The notes under the pieces: model-generated
What the model was told of the DNA's origin: nothing
Seen by the model: only the letters and a program-made list of their open reading frames with translations
The model's database searches: none
Translations under genes and position numbers: made by a program
In this document: positions 20,591 to 29,659 of the stretch, piece after piece
Layout: the number at the start of each line of letters is the position of its first letter
How positions within the stretch are numbered: the first letter of the stretch is position 1
NCBI GenBank assembly: GCA_963833465.1
Contig: CAWHXW010000005.1
Location: 62,001-126,000, forward strand
Origin: Fen-1298 sp963833465
GTDB taxonomy: Bacteria > Bacteroidota > Ignavibacteria > UBA10030
DNA length: 64,000 bases
Reading direction: 5' to 3'

Positions 20591-21149
20591 GAGAATCCCT
20601 TTCGTCTCGTGCTTGAAGCCGCTCTAATTGACCTTTCACTTTTGAAAGTTCTTTGTCGGTTTGTCGCAACCTCTGCGCAACAATTTCTGCCAACTTAAGT
20701 ACAATTTTTATTCCTAATGTATTTTTTTTGTCAATCAATTCAAAGAGATCCGGACGAAAGAAACCGATAAGCGTGCAGTCTGTTTTGCAAACGGCATTCG
20801 CTGAACGAGGCGATTCATCTAGCAATGCAAGTTCGCCAAAAAAATCTCCTTCTCCGAGCATAGCAAGTTCTTGTTGATTTCCATCTTTACCCAAAATCTC
20901 AATAGACACTTCCCCATCTTGAACAATGTACATTCCCAATCCCGGATCACCCTGATAGAATACCGGCTCCCCTGCACGGTATTCACGTTTGTGAACAATC
21001 GCTGCAACTTCTTTTAAATCACGTGGTGCAAGATTGGCAAATGCAGGAACCTTGCTTAAAATTTCTTCTGTAGTGCCTTCACGAATAACGCGTTGAGAAA
21101 ATAAATTTTTCCAAAGAGCGTTATCAGAACCAGATTTTGAAGATTCCAT
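20538..21149 (-). CDS. Cyclic nucleotide-binding (CNB) domain protein without DNA-binding domain
   Basis: The 203-residue protein has a single cNMP-binding domain at about 30-145. FYQGDPGLGMYIVQDGEVSIEI and the phosphate-binding cassette FFGELALLDESPRSANAVC, with Glu and Arg at the ligand positions, are clear. The C-terminal 50 residues are helical and charged (KELSKVKGQLERLQARDERD), a likely coiled coil. There is no helix-turn-helix, so this is not a Crp-type regulator and more likely a sensor or adaptor. It overlaps the stress-protein gene. Ligand unknown. Confidence 0.85.
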   Translation of the reverse strand: MESSKSGSDNALWKNLFSQRVIREGTTEEILSKVPAFANLAPRDLKEVAAIVHKREYRAGEPVFYQGDPGLGMYIVQDGEVSIEILGKDGNQQELAMLGEGDFFGELALLDESPRSANAVCKTDCTLIGFFRPDLFELIDKKNTLGIKIVLKLAEIVAQRLRQTDKELSKVKGQLERLQARDERDSHVNKKNPAKEECPNTPS

Positions 21150-21169
21150 CTCGGTTACTCCATTGTGGT

Positions 21170-22105
21170 TTATCGAACAAACGTTAACCAGTTATGTTTT
21201 TCTTTTCCGCTTTGGATAATTTTAAAGAATGCTTTTTGAAGTTTCTTTGTTATATGGCCAGCATGTCCTGCGCCAACGATGATTTTATCGATAGAACGTA
21301 TTGGCGTTATCTCAGCTGCAGTTCCGCTGAAAAATACTTCATCTGCAATATACAGCATCTCTCTTGGAATTGCCATTTCAATTACCGGATATCCAAGTTC
21401 TTTTGCCAGTGTAACAACTGAACTGCGCGTAATGCCCGGTAAAATTGATGATCCAAGAGGGGTTGTATAAATTGAGTTATCTCGAACTACAAAAATATTT
21501 TCTCCGCTTCCTTCACTTACTGTCCCATTTACATCCAGTGCAATACCTTCCACATATCCATTTGTAAGAGCTTCCAATTTAATCAACTGAGAATTCAAAT
21601 AATTTCCGCTTGACTTCGCCATTGCCGGAAATGTGTCGGGAGCTGGACGCCGCCATGAAGAGATGCAGACATCAATTCCCTTATCTAATGCACCGGCGCC
21701 TAAATAGGCTCCCCACTCCCAGACCGCGATTGCAACATCTACCGGACATCCAAGAGGATTTACTCCAACGTCGCCGTATCCGCGGTACACAATTGGCCGT
21801 ATATAACACGCCTTGAGTTTGTTAGCAAGAATCGTCTTCTTAATCGCTTCTGCAATTTGCGTTTCTGTATAAGGAATTTCTGTCCTATAAATTTTTGTGG
21901 AATTAAACAACCGGCGAATGTGCGCATCCATACGAAAAATTGCCGGTCCCTTTTTTGTGTCGTAACAACGAATTCCTTCGAACCAACTTGAGCCGTAATG
22001 AAGCACGTGAGAAAGAACATGAATTTTTGCATCGTCCCAATTGACAAGTGCTCCGTTCATCCATATTTTATCAACCTTTTGAACTGGCATAAAATATTTC
22101 CGCAT
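21170..22105 (-). CDS. ilvE: Branched-chain amino acid aminotransferase
   Basis: IlvE performs the last step of valine, leucine and isoleucine synthesis with PLP and glutamate. The 311-residue protein has the family start VDKIWMNGALVNWDDAKIHVLSHVLHYGSSWFEGIR. It also has the PLP-Lys in AMAKSSGNYLNSQL (K164), EGIALDVNGTVSEGSGENIFVV, and the FFSGTAAEITPI segment. The first codons (MRKYF) may be extra; an internal Met at position 6 is an alternative start. It stands just downstream of the ceramide-type genes, and whether this has meaning (branched acyl precursors) is unclear. Confidence 0.92.
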   Translation of the reverse strand: MRKYFMPVQKVDKIWMNGALVNWDDAKIHVLSHVLHYGSSWFEGIRCYDTKKGPAIFRMDAHIRRLFNSTKIYRTEIPYTETQIAEAIKKTILANKLKACYIRPIVYRGYGDVGVNPLGCPVDVAIAVWEWGAYLGAGALDKGIDVCISSWRRPAPDTFPAMAKSSGNYLNSQLIKLEALTNGYVEGIALDVNGTVSEGSGENIFVVRDNSIYTTPLGSSILPGITRSSVVTLAKELGYPVIEMAIPREMLYIADEVFFSGTAAEITPIRSIDKIIVGAGHAGHITKKLQKAFFKIIQSGKEKHNWLTFVR

Positions 22106-22144
22106 TTAATGTGTAAAATATATTTTTCCTAATTTTCATAATTT

Positions 22145-23263
22145 TTAAATATTCATTTCATAAATCCGATAACGTTTATTTATTATTCCCTGCATCGCTT
22201 CCGCCGATTTAGTCATTCGATCATTATCTTCAAGAATCCAGCTTGCTTCCCCATATTTATATCCTAGTTTCTTTGCATTAATTGCAGTCTCATAAAATAA
22301 TGCCCCGCCGGCGCCTGTAGAAAGATATTCCGGTAAAACGCCTAAGACGATAATTCGTACTAAATCTATTTTCTTTTTCTTCGTCATAAGATGATATAAA
22401 CCGGGCAATGTGTAACCATTCTTATTATACTTCAGCGCAATATTAATATCCGGCAATGAAAGAGCAAATCCGACTGTTTTGTTGTCCTTCTCTGCGAAAA
22501 TAACAAGTTCCGGAACAATAATCATTTTCAAATCTGCTGCAAGCGCATCGAACTCATCGTCGGTCATCGGAACCGCACTCCAATTTTTTGCCCATGCTCT
22601 ATTATAAACTTCTTTCACTTTTTCAACTTCTTCATTAAACATTTTTTTATTAAAAGTTCTAAATGTAAGGTTATGCCTTTGTTTAACAAGTTCGTGAGCG
22701 CGATTAAATCTATCTGTATATACTTTTTCTTGATCAAGTAAATACGCATATAAATCTTTTACTTTTCGGAAACCATATTTTTCTAACAATTCAATATAAT
22801 AAGGCGGATTGTATGTCATCATAACCGTAGGGCTTACATCGAAACCTTCAACAAGCAATCCATACTCGTCATTCACTGACGGATTTGCCGGCCCGCGCAT
22901 AGCTGTTACTCCATGAGCAAGCAAATATTCTTTTGCTTTATCGAAGAGTGCATTAGCCACCGTTTGATCATTAATGCATTCAAAAAAACCGAAGAATCCG
23001 ATATTCTCGCTATGCTCCTTGTTGTGATTATAATTGACAATTGCGGCAATTCTGCCAACTACTTCGCCTTCATGTTCGGCAAGATAAAATTCTGCATCAG
23101 TGTGCTTGTAAAACGGATTTTTTTCTCTATCTATTAACTTCTTTCTGTCCATCATTAAAGGTGGAACCCATGCCGGATAATTCTTATAAATTTTCCAGAG
23201 AAAGCGGATAAACAAATTCACATCTTTTTTAGATGCAATCGGCCTAATTATTAATCCATCCAT
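22145..23263 (-). CDS. GNAT-fold acyltransferase, YghO/bacterial ceramide synthase-like
   Basis: The 372-residue protein opens with IRPIASKKDVNLFIRFLWKIYKNYPAWVPPL and has DAEFYLAEHEGEVVGRIAAIVN, GFFGFFE and RGPANPSVNDEYGLLVEGF. These are typical of the YghO-like GNAT family, with a second GNAT-like half (EKDNKTVGFALSLPDIN ... VLPEYLSTGAGGALFYE). Members of this family act as bacterial ceramide synthase (bCerS), N-acylating a sphingoid base. It lies 91 bases downstream of the serine palmitoyltransferase gene on the same strand, which supports that role. Family resemblance is seen; the reaction is inferred. Confidence 0.7.
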   Translation of the reverse strand: MDGLIIRPIASKKDVNLFIRFLWKIYKNYPAWVPPLMMDRKKLIDREKNPFYKHTDAEFYLAEHEGEVVGRIAAIVNYNHNKEHSENIGFFGFFECINDQTVANALFDKAKEYLLAHGVTAMRGPANPSVNDEYGLLVEGFDVSPTVMMTYNPPYYIELLEKYGFRKVKDLYAYLLDQEKVYTDRFNRAHELVKQRHNLTFRTFNKKMFNEEVEKVKEVYNRAWAKNWSAVPMTDDEFDALAADLKMIIVPELVIFAEKDNKTVGFALSLPDINIALKYNKNGYTLPGLYHLMTKKKKIDLVRIIVLGVLPEYLSTGAGGALFYETAINAKKLGYKYGEASWILEDNDRMTKSAEAMQGIINKRYRIYEMNI

Positions 23264-23354
23264 TCAGTACCTCATAAGAAAGAAAAACAAGTTAAATCAT
23301 AAACATAGTTTAGCTGCGATTGTAGTACTTACTTTATTGCAGCTAAAAAAAATA

Positions 23355-24569
23355 TTAGTTGATAACACCGAACTTTTTACCTATACTCGCAAATACTTCG
23401 AGAATTTTTTCGAGATGTTTTTTCTCATGTGTCGCCATATAACTTGTGCGAAGCATTTCCATTCCCGGCGGTACACCAGGGCGAATAAATGCATTAACGA
23501 ATACTCCTTCTTCAAAGAGTGTTTTCCACATCATTAAAACTTTTTCTGTATCGCCGATTATAACGGAGACAACTGCTGTATCGTGCTCGCTTACGCGATA
23601 TCCTAAAGCTTTCAAGCCAGTCCGCATAGTACGTGCATTGCTCATTAATTTATCTACTCGTTCAGGTTCAGCTTCAAGAATATCTAGTGCCGCTAATGCT
23701 GAGGCGACAGAAGCCGGTGTTGGGCTTGCACTAAAAATAAGTGCTGGTGCGCTGTGTTTCAGATAATCAATTACCTTATGTTCTGCAACTACAAATCCAC
23801 CAAGCGATGCAAATGTTTTGCTGAAAGTTCCCATCGTTAAATCAGTCTCTTTTTCTAGACCATAGTGGCTTGCAGTGCCTCGTCCGCCTTTACCAATTAC
23901 ACCGACTGCATGAGCATCGTCAATCAATACACGCGCATTGTGTTTGTGTGCAACTTTCACCATATATGGCAGATCGACAATCTCGCCCGATGTACTAAAA
24001 ACACCATCGCTGACGATAAGTTTTGCAGCTTCATCTGGAAGCTGTGATAGTACGTGTTCCAAATGCGCCATATCATTGTGCTTATATCGAACAATAGAAT
24101 TGCCTTCTTTTGAATCATAAGATGCCATTCCTGCTGCAACAAGAGCTCCAGCAACAAGACAAGCATGATTATCTTTATCAGAAACAACATAATCACCGCG
24201 TCCAACGAGTACAGGGATAATTCCTTGTCCTGTTTGATATCCGGTGCTGTATAATAGACAATCTTCTTTTCCCATAAACTTTGCAAGTCGGCATTCTAAC
24301 TCTACATGCAAATCAAGTGTACCGGTTAAATATCTTGAACCGGAACAGCCAGAGCCGTATTTTTTTATGGCAGCAATCGCTGCTTCCTTAACTTTGGGAT
24401 GTGCCGTCAATCCAAGGTAATTATTGGACCCTGCCATTATTATCTTACGGCCTTCTATTTGTACAACTGGACCCTCACTTTCTTCTATTGCATGAAAATA
24501 CGGATAACATCCCCTTGCCTTTACCTCGTCTGCACGTGTAAAACTCCAACATTTTTCAAAAAGGTCCAA
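23355..24569 (-). CDS. spt: Serine palmitoyltransferase-like alpha-oxoamine synthase
   Basis: This PLP enzyme class joins an amino acid to an acyl-CoA or acyl-ACP; the serine palmitoyltransferase branch makes 3-ketosphinganine. The 404-residue protein has NNYLGLTAHPKV, YGSGCSGSRYLTGT, the PLP-stacking His in DKDNHACL (H135), LIDDAHAVGVIGKGGRGT, and the PLP-Lys in MGTFSKTFASLGGF (K251). LRTSYMATH follows. The GTFSKTFASLGG form and the neighbours favour serine palmitoyltransferase over KBL or BioF. The start is TTG, six bases after AGGAGA. No bio or threonine-degradation genes are near. Confidence 0.78.
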   Translation of the reverse strand: MDLFEKCWSFTRADEVKARGCYPYFHAIEESEGPVVQIEGRKIIMAGSNNYLGLTAHPKVKEAAIAAIKKYGSGCSGSRYLTGTLDLHVELECRLAKFMGKEDCLLYSTGYQTGQGIIPVLVGRGDYVVSDKDNHACLVAGALVAAGMASYDSKEGNSIVRYKHNDMAHLEHVLSQLPDEAAKLIVSDGVFSTSGEIVDLPYMVKVAHKHNARVLIDDAHAVGVIGKGGRGTASHYGLEKETDLTMGTFSKTFASLGGFVVAEHKVIDYLKHSAPALIFSASPTPASVASALAALDILEAEPERVDKLMSNARTMRTGLKALGYRVSEHDTAVVSVIIGDTEKVLMMWKTLFEEGVFVNAFIRPGVPPGMEMLRTSYMATHEKKHLEKILEVFASIGKKFGVIN

Positions 24570-24603
24570 TGAATTCTCCTAGGAAAATAGTAAAATGATC
24601 ATA

Positions 24604-24628
24604 AAAAGAAGCATATTTTGCTTCTTTT
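24604..24628. promoter_or_regulatory. Hairpin in the divergent spt / reductase promoter region
   Basis: AAAAGAAGCA (24604-24613) and TGCTTCTTTT (24619-24628) form a perfect 10-bp inverted repeat with a five-base loop, between two divergently transcribed lipid genes. It could be an operator shared by both or a leader stem. Symmetric A and T ends also resemble a bidirectional terminator, which would be odd in this position. Confidence 0.35.
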
Positions 24629-24696
24629 GTACTTTTTTGAATATAGTTTAATATGAAAAGAAAGTCAATGAAGACAAAAGCCATAGGAGAAAAACA

Positions 24697-25680
24697 ATTA
24701 GCTCTGTTCTCGTGACCGGAGGAACCGGTTTTATTGGAAGCCATACAGTTGAGCAATTACTTGCGGAAGGATTTTATGTACGCTGTCTTATCCGTCCCAA
24801 TCAGACAAATTTGAAATGGCTTCAAGGTTTGCCAGTAAATTTTGTAGAATGCAATTTATTAGATCGTGCTTCGATTATAAAATCCATTGAGGATGTTGAA
24901 TATATCATTCACATTGCTGGAGTTACTAAAGCCAAGCACAAAAATGAATTCAATGCTGGAAATGTCACAATAACCAAAAATCTACTTTGTGCGGCAAGCC
25001 AATTGAAGCATCTGAAGAAATTTTGTTATATCAGCAGCTTGACAGCAGTTGGACCGAGTCCGACTGGTATTCCCTTAAACGAAACTGCGTTATGCAATCC
25101 TATCACTACATATGGCAAGTCGAAGTTAGAAGCTGAAAATCTCTGCAAGCAATATTCTGAAAAGCTGCCAATTGTTATCATCCGCCCTCCTGCAGTTTTT
25201 GGACCGCGAGATACTGACATTTTGGAAATATTCAAATGGGTTGCTCATGGCATTAAACCGATCCTTGGTTCATCAGCGAAAACAGTTAGCGTTGTCTATG
25301 CACCTGACTTGGCAAAAGGAATCATTCGTGCAACATTCAATGACAAAACTATCGGCGAAACATATAATATAGCCGACCCGACAATTTATAATTTTTCCTC
25401 CATCATTGAATACCTTGCGACTCTTGCCGATAAACGGACAATTAAAGTAATTCTGCCCAATGGGTTAGTATATTCAATAGCGGGCATTATGCAGTTCATG
25501 TCGCTTTTAAGTAATAAACCTGCTGTGTTAAATATTGAAAAGGCACGAGATCTTCTACAAAAATACTGGGTCTGCGATCCGCGAAAAATTCAAGAGCATA
25601 TCGGATTCCAAACACAAACATCCATGTATGCTGGAGTAGAAAAAACCTTCCGATGGTACAAAGAAAAAGGATGGCTTTGA
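24697..25680 (+). CDS. NAD(P)-dependent epimerase/reductase, possible ketosphinganine reductase (CerR-like)
   Basis: An extended short-chain dehydrogenase with the Rossmann motif VLVTGGTGFIGSHTVEQLL, the Ser of YISSLTAVGPS, and the catalytic pair TYGKSKLEAE (YxxxK), followed by VIIRPPAVFGPRD. The C-terminal domain is full. The first in-frame GTG (24712) would cut off the first beta strand. GGAG at 24686-24689 lies seven bases before an ATT at 24697, so ATT may be the start; alternatively ATG at 24668 with one lost A in GAGAAAAAC. It is divergent from spt. In sphingolipid producers an enzyme of this family reduces 3-ketosphinganine; that role is inferred from context. Confidence 0.75.
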   Translation: MSSVLVTGGTGFIGSHTVEQLLAEGFYVRCLIRPNQTNLKWLQGLPVNFVECNLLDRASIIKSIEDVEYIIHIAGVTKAKHKNEFNAGNVTITKNLLCAASQLKHLKKFCYISSLTAVGPSPTGIPLNETALCNPITTYGKSKLEAENLCKQYSEKLPIVIIRPPAVFGPRDTDILEIFKWVAHGIKPILGSSAKTVSVVYAPDLAKGIIRATFNDKTIGETYNIADPTIYNFSSIIEYLATLADKRTIKVILPNGLVYSIAGIMQFMSLLSNKPAVLNIEKARDLLQKYWVCDPRKIQEHIGFQTQTSMYAGVEKTFRWYKEKGWL

Positions 25681-25780
25681 TTATTTTAAATCGGTAATAG
25701 AATTTTATAATTAACAATTTCAATTGATTGTTAACGAATAATTAATTGAAATCCTGCAAGATGATCTTTTTTTTCAATCT

Positions 25781-27784
25781 ATGACTAAATTTTTACATGT
25801 TCATTTAACAATTTCTTTTACAATCACTGTATTATTCTTCTTTGTGTTTGTTTTCTTTACTTATGGAAGAGTTCAAATACGTTTTAATAATTTTTCTTAT
25901 GAGAGCCAGAGAAAAAATATTTATTCTGAGAAAAACAATCCCTTTCAAAAGCTTTCTAATTCAGAGATAGAGACAGCTGCAAGCACTTGGTTTGATGTAA
26001 CATATTATTGTCTCGCATTAAATATCACTGTTCAACCAGACTTTATTAAAGGAAAAGTCACAATCACAGGAATTTGCAGAGACAATGCAAATACTCTTAC
26101 TCTTGATCTTGTTAATCAAATGCATATAGACTCAGTGCTTGTGAACGGACAGAATATGCCATTTAATCAAAAAAGCGAGTGGTTCGATATTTCGCTCGTT
26201 CGTTATTTTAAAATAAACGAAGTTTTATCGGTTGATGTCTTTTATGAGGGTTTTCCAATTGCAACAGGATTCGGAAGTTTTATTTTTGATTCTCATTCTG
26301 GTGTTCCATGGATTCATTCTCTCAGTGAACCTTACGGTGCGAAAGATTGGTGGCCGTGCAAAAATGATCCGAGCAATAAAGCCGATTCTGCAGATATTAT
26401 TATTACTTGCGATTCTTCCTTAAATACGGGATCTGAAGGAACGCTTGTTTCAATTATCAACAATGGAGATGGGACATCCACTTATCATTGGAAAGAACGA
26501 TATCCTATCGCTTCTTATCTCATTTCTGTTGCAATCACTAACTATGTTCAATTTTCCAATTGGTTTCGATACTCTGCTAACGATTCCATGGAAATTCTGA
26601 ACTACATTCTTCCTGAAGATGATTCGACAGCTCTTCAAAATCTTCCGCGCGTTGCCAACATGCTGGCAATCTATTCAAATCTATACGGGCTGTATCCATT
26701 TATTAAAGAAAAATATGGACATGCAGAGATTAGCGGTGGCAGCTCGATGGAACATCAAACTATGACTTCTCTCACATCATTTAATGAAGATGTGCTTTCT
26801 CACGAACTTGCCCATCAATGGTTTGGTGATATGATTACATGCCGAACTTGGTCTGACCTCTGGTTAAATGAAGGTTTTGCACAATACTCTTCTGCACTCT
26901 ACCGTGAACGGCAGTATGGAATTAATTCATATTGGATATATATGAACTCGCAGCTCAATCAGGCTATGCTATCCCAAGGTGCGATTGGAATTGCTGATAC
27001 ATCTAGTGTCAGCAATCTTTTCAATTCGTATCGAATATATTCAAAAGGGGCAGTTGTATTACATATGCTTCGGCACGTGTTAGGAGACAGCATCTTTTTT
27101 CGTTCACTTCATTCGTATGCCAACGATCCAAAGTTAAAATATTCAACCGCCACAATCAAAGATTTTCAATCCGTGTGCGAAGATGTCTCTGGAAAAAGCC
27201 TTGAATATTTTTTTCAAGAGTGGATGTATGGCGATAGATTCCCAAATTATAACTATTCTTGGACTTGGCGATCTTTAGGAGATTCATCATATATTATACT
27301 AAATATTAATCAAACGACTATTGGAACTGCTCCCTTATTTTATACAATGCCGATCGATATACAAATTACGGAAGCTGGAATTGAGAAGACATTCACAGTA
27401 TTGAACGACTCTCAACAACAGACTTTTACTATCAAATGCCCTATAAAACCTTCTGCATTACTCCTAGATCCGGAAGGATGGATTTTAAAATATTCTTTTG
27501 ATGAGAACAACCTTCCCCCATCTGCCTTCACATTGGAACAAAATTATCCAAACCCATTCAATTCCGCGACAACTATTTCATACAAGATTCCAAGTGTAAC
27601 ACAAGTCGTTCTTAAAATTTATGATATCCTAGGACGTGAAGTTGAAGTGCTTGTAAATACAAGACAATACGCCGGGAGTTATGAGTGTGAATGGAATCCC
27701 CGCAATATTGCAAGTGGAATTTACTTTTATTCGCTGAGTACCGGGACTGTACAAATGCAAAGAAAGATGGTGTATCTGAAATAG
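25781..27784 (+). CDS. Secreted M1 family aminopeptidase with T9SS sorting domain
   Basis: The 667-residue protein has an N-terminal hydrophobic stretch (ISFTITVLFFFVFVFF) and an M1 N-domain. The substrate-binding motif SGGSSMEHQTM (about 318-328, the GAMEN equivalent) comes next. The zinc site is HELAHQW...NEGFAQY with H341, E342, H345 and E364 intact. Residues about 590-667 are a T9SS type A sorting domain (NYPNPFNSATTISYKI ... SGIYFYSLSTG). It should cleave N-terminal residues from peptides outside the cell or at its surface after T9SS export. It is monocistronic between the lipid genes and the convergent phosphate transporter. Confidence 0.92.
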   Translation: MTKFLHVHLTISFTITVLFFFVFVFFTYGRVQIRFNNFSYESQRKNIYSEKNNPFQKLSNSEIETAASTWFDVTYYCLALNITVQPDFIKGKVTITGICRDNANTLTLDLVNQMHIDSVLVNGQNMPFNQKSEWFDISLVRYFKINEVLSVDVFYEGFPIATGFGSFIFDSHSGVPWIHSLSEPYGAKDWWPCKNDPSNKADSADIIITCDSSLNTGSEGTLVSIINNGDGTSTYHWKERYPIASYLISVAITNYVQFSNWFRYSANDSMEILNYILPEDDSTALQNLPRVANMLAIYSNLYGLYPFIKEKYGHAEISGGSSMEHQTMTSLTSFNEDVLSHELAHQWFGDMITCRTWSDLWLNEGFAQYSSALYRERQYGINSYWIYMNSQLNQAMLSQGAIGIADTSSVSNLFNSYRIYSKGAVVLHMLRHVLGDSIFFRSLHSYANDPKLKYSTATIKDFQSVCEDVSGKSLEYFFQEWMYGDRFPNYNYSWTWRSLGDSSYIILNINQTTIGTAPLFYTMPIDIQITEAGIEKTFTVLNDSQQQTFTIKCPIKPSALLLDPEGWILKYSFDENNLPPSAFTLEQNYPNPFNSATTISYKIPSVTQVVLKIYDILGREVEVLVNTRQYAGSYECEWNPRNIASGIYFYSLSTGTVQMQRKMVYLK

Positions 27785-27799
27785 ACCTTTTCTAATTTC

Positions 27800-28804
27800 T
27801 TATAGAAATTGGCCGATTAACCAGTAACAGCCGGCGGAAACCAATGCGGATATTGGTATTGTAATTACCCAAGCGATAACAATTCTTCCAGCCAAGCCCC
27901 ACTTCACAGCTGACATCCGTTTAGTTGATCCTACACCCATAATCGCACCTGTAATCGTATGAGTTGTACTTACAGCAATACCGCTGAACGCTGTAATAAG
28001 TAATGTAAATGCACCAGCTGTTTCAGCACAAAATCCACCTACAGGTTTTAACTTCGTTACTTTTTGCCCCATCGTTTTTACAATGCGCCAGCCGCCAAAC
28101 ATTGTGCCTATTGAAATAGCAGTATAACATGGAATAATTATCCACCACTTAATTGGAAAATCATCCGGACCGCTAGTTTGAATAAGTTGTGCATTGATAA
28201 GCAAGATCGTGATAATTCCCATTGTCTTTTGTGCGTCATTTGCACCATGTCCAAGACTATAGAAAGCGGCGGAAACAAGTTGCAATCTTCTAAAAATGTT
28301 GTTGATTTTTGATGACGGATGCTTATGAAACATCCACATCAAGAGCATCATCATAGCAAAACCCAGCATCATACCAAGTACGGGAGCAACGACAATGAAA
28401 ATGAGAGTTTTTATCCAACCACTCCAGACAATGGAATCAAAACCTGCACGCATAATTGCCGCACCTCCCAAACCGCCCATTAATGCATGCGAAGAACTTG
28501 AAGGAATGCCAAAATACCATGTAATAATATTCCAAGTTATTGCTCCAAGCAACGCCGCAAGAATGACATATTCATTTACTAAACTTGGAGTTACAAGTCC
28601 TTTGCCTATTGTTTTCGCAACGTTATGACCCGTGAAAAGAAATGCCGCTAAAAAATTAAAAAATGCCGCCCAAAGAACCGCTTTTCGCGGTGTCAGAACA
28701 CGCGTAGAAACTATTGTAGCAATCGAATTTGCTGCATCATGAAATCCATTGAGGAAATCAAAAACCAACGCAATCAAAATAATAAAGATAATAAGTGTTA
28801 TCAT
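27800..28804 (-). CDS. pit: Inorganic phosphate transporter (PiT family)
   Basis: A low-affinity phosphate permease of the inner membrane. The 334-residue protein has the first PiT repeat FDFLNGFHDAANSIATIVSTRVLTPRKAVLWAAFFN and the second repeat SLGHGANDAQKTMGIITILL, GFCAETAGAFT and STTHTITGAIMGVG. There are about ten hydrophobic helices. The upstream DUF47 gene, 108 bases away, is its regular partner. Length is typical for the short bacterial form. Confidence 0.93.
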   Translation of the reverse strand: MITLIIFIILIALVFDFLNGFHDAANSIATIVSTRVLTPRKAVLWAAFFNFLAAFLFTGHNVAKTIGKGLVTPSLVNEYVILAALLGAITWNIITWYFGIPSSSSHALMGGLGGAAIMRAGFDSIVWSGWIKTLIFIVVAPVLGMMLGFAMMMLLMWMFHKHPSSKINNIFRRLQLVSAAFYSLGHGANDAQKTMGIITILLINAQLIQTSGPDDFPIKWWIIIPCYTAISIGTMFGGWRIVKTMGQKVTKLKPVGGFCAETAGAFTLLITAFSGIAVSTTHTITGAIMGVGSTKRMSAVKWGLAGRIVIAWVITIPISALVSAGCYWLIGQFL

Positions 28805-28912
28805 AGAACAATGTTCCGGTTGCGCCTCATTTTAAATTATAAATCTTTTTATTTATCCAATCGATGTATTTCTGAATTATGCTTTTTGCAAAACAAATCC
28901 TACATACATGTA

Positions 28913-29560
28913 TCAATTATGTTTTATAAGGATACCTTCAAGTACATTTGCAGCATCTTCACATTTATCTGTTGCAGTTTCTAACCCAACATATACTTCT
29001 TTGAGTTTAATAATCTGCACAGGGTTCTTTTCTTTATCGAACAAATCTGCAACAGCTTTATCAAAAATATCATCGGCTTGATTCTCATATTCGTTAACTT
29101 TAGTGAACGAGTCTTTAAATTTCTCCGCTTCATTAAGATTGCGTAAAAGATGTACTCCGTTTTTCAGTTCATCCATAGAGAGCACAAGGACGTCGATGAG
29201 CTGCGCTACTGCTTTAGGAACACGTGTTATTTTGTAAAGCGCAAATCTATTTGCACATCCATCTATATGGTCGAGAACATCATCTAAAGCAGATGCAAGC
29301 TCATGAATATCTTCTCGGTCGATTGGAGTTACAAATGTAGAGTTGAGTTCCGAAAATATTCTGTGCGTTATTGAATCACCATCATGTTCAATATCTTTTA
29401 TTCGCCGAGCGGCATCTTCACGCTGAGTTTGCGTTTTGCATAGTGGAAGCGTTTTTAATACCACTCCTGCTTTAATCAGATTCTGTGCAGATTCTTCTAA
29501 TAATTTAAAGAAGTTCTCATCATGCGGAAGCAATTTCTTTAACAATTGATCTATTTTCAT
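28913..29560 (-). CDS. DUF47 family (PhoU-like) protein, PiT partner
   Basis: The 215-residue all-helical protein matches the DUF47/TIGR00153 family: FFKLLEESAQNLIKAG near the start, RIKDIEHDGDSITHRIFSELNSTFVTPIDREDIHELASALDDVLDHIDG in the middle, and EVYVGLETATDKCEDAANVLEGI at the end. The E..GD and D..D patterns are the PhoU-type metal sites. It is expected to control the phosphate transporter encoded just downstream. Confidence 0.92.
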   Translation of the reverse strand: MKIDQLLKKLLPHDENFFKLLEESAQNLIKAGVVLKTLPLCKTQTQREDAARRIKDIEHDGDSITHRIFSELNSTFVTPIDREDIHELASALDDVLDHIDGCANRFALYKITRVPKAVAQLIDVLVLSMDELKNGVHLLRNLNEAEKFKDSFTKVNEYENQADDIFDKAVADLFDKEKNPVQIIKLKEVYVGLETATDKCEDAANVLEGILIKHN

Positions 29561-29659
29561 ATATTTTCTTTTTAGTAATTAATTAAATCGGTATTTTTAT
29601 CTATTAGATAAGGCAGAAGCAATGCGGTTTCCGTGAACAATTCCTGTTTCTGCGCTTAC

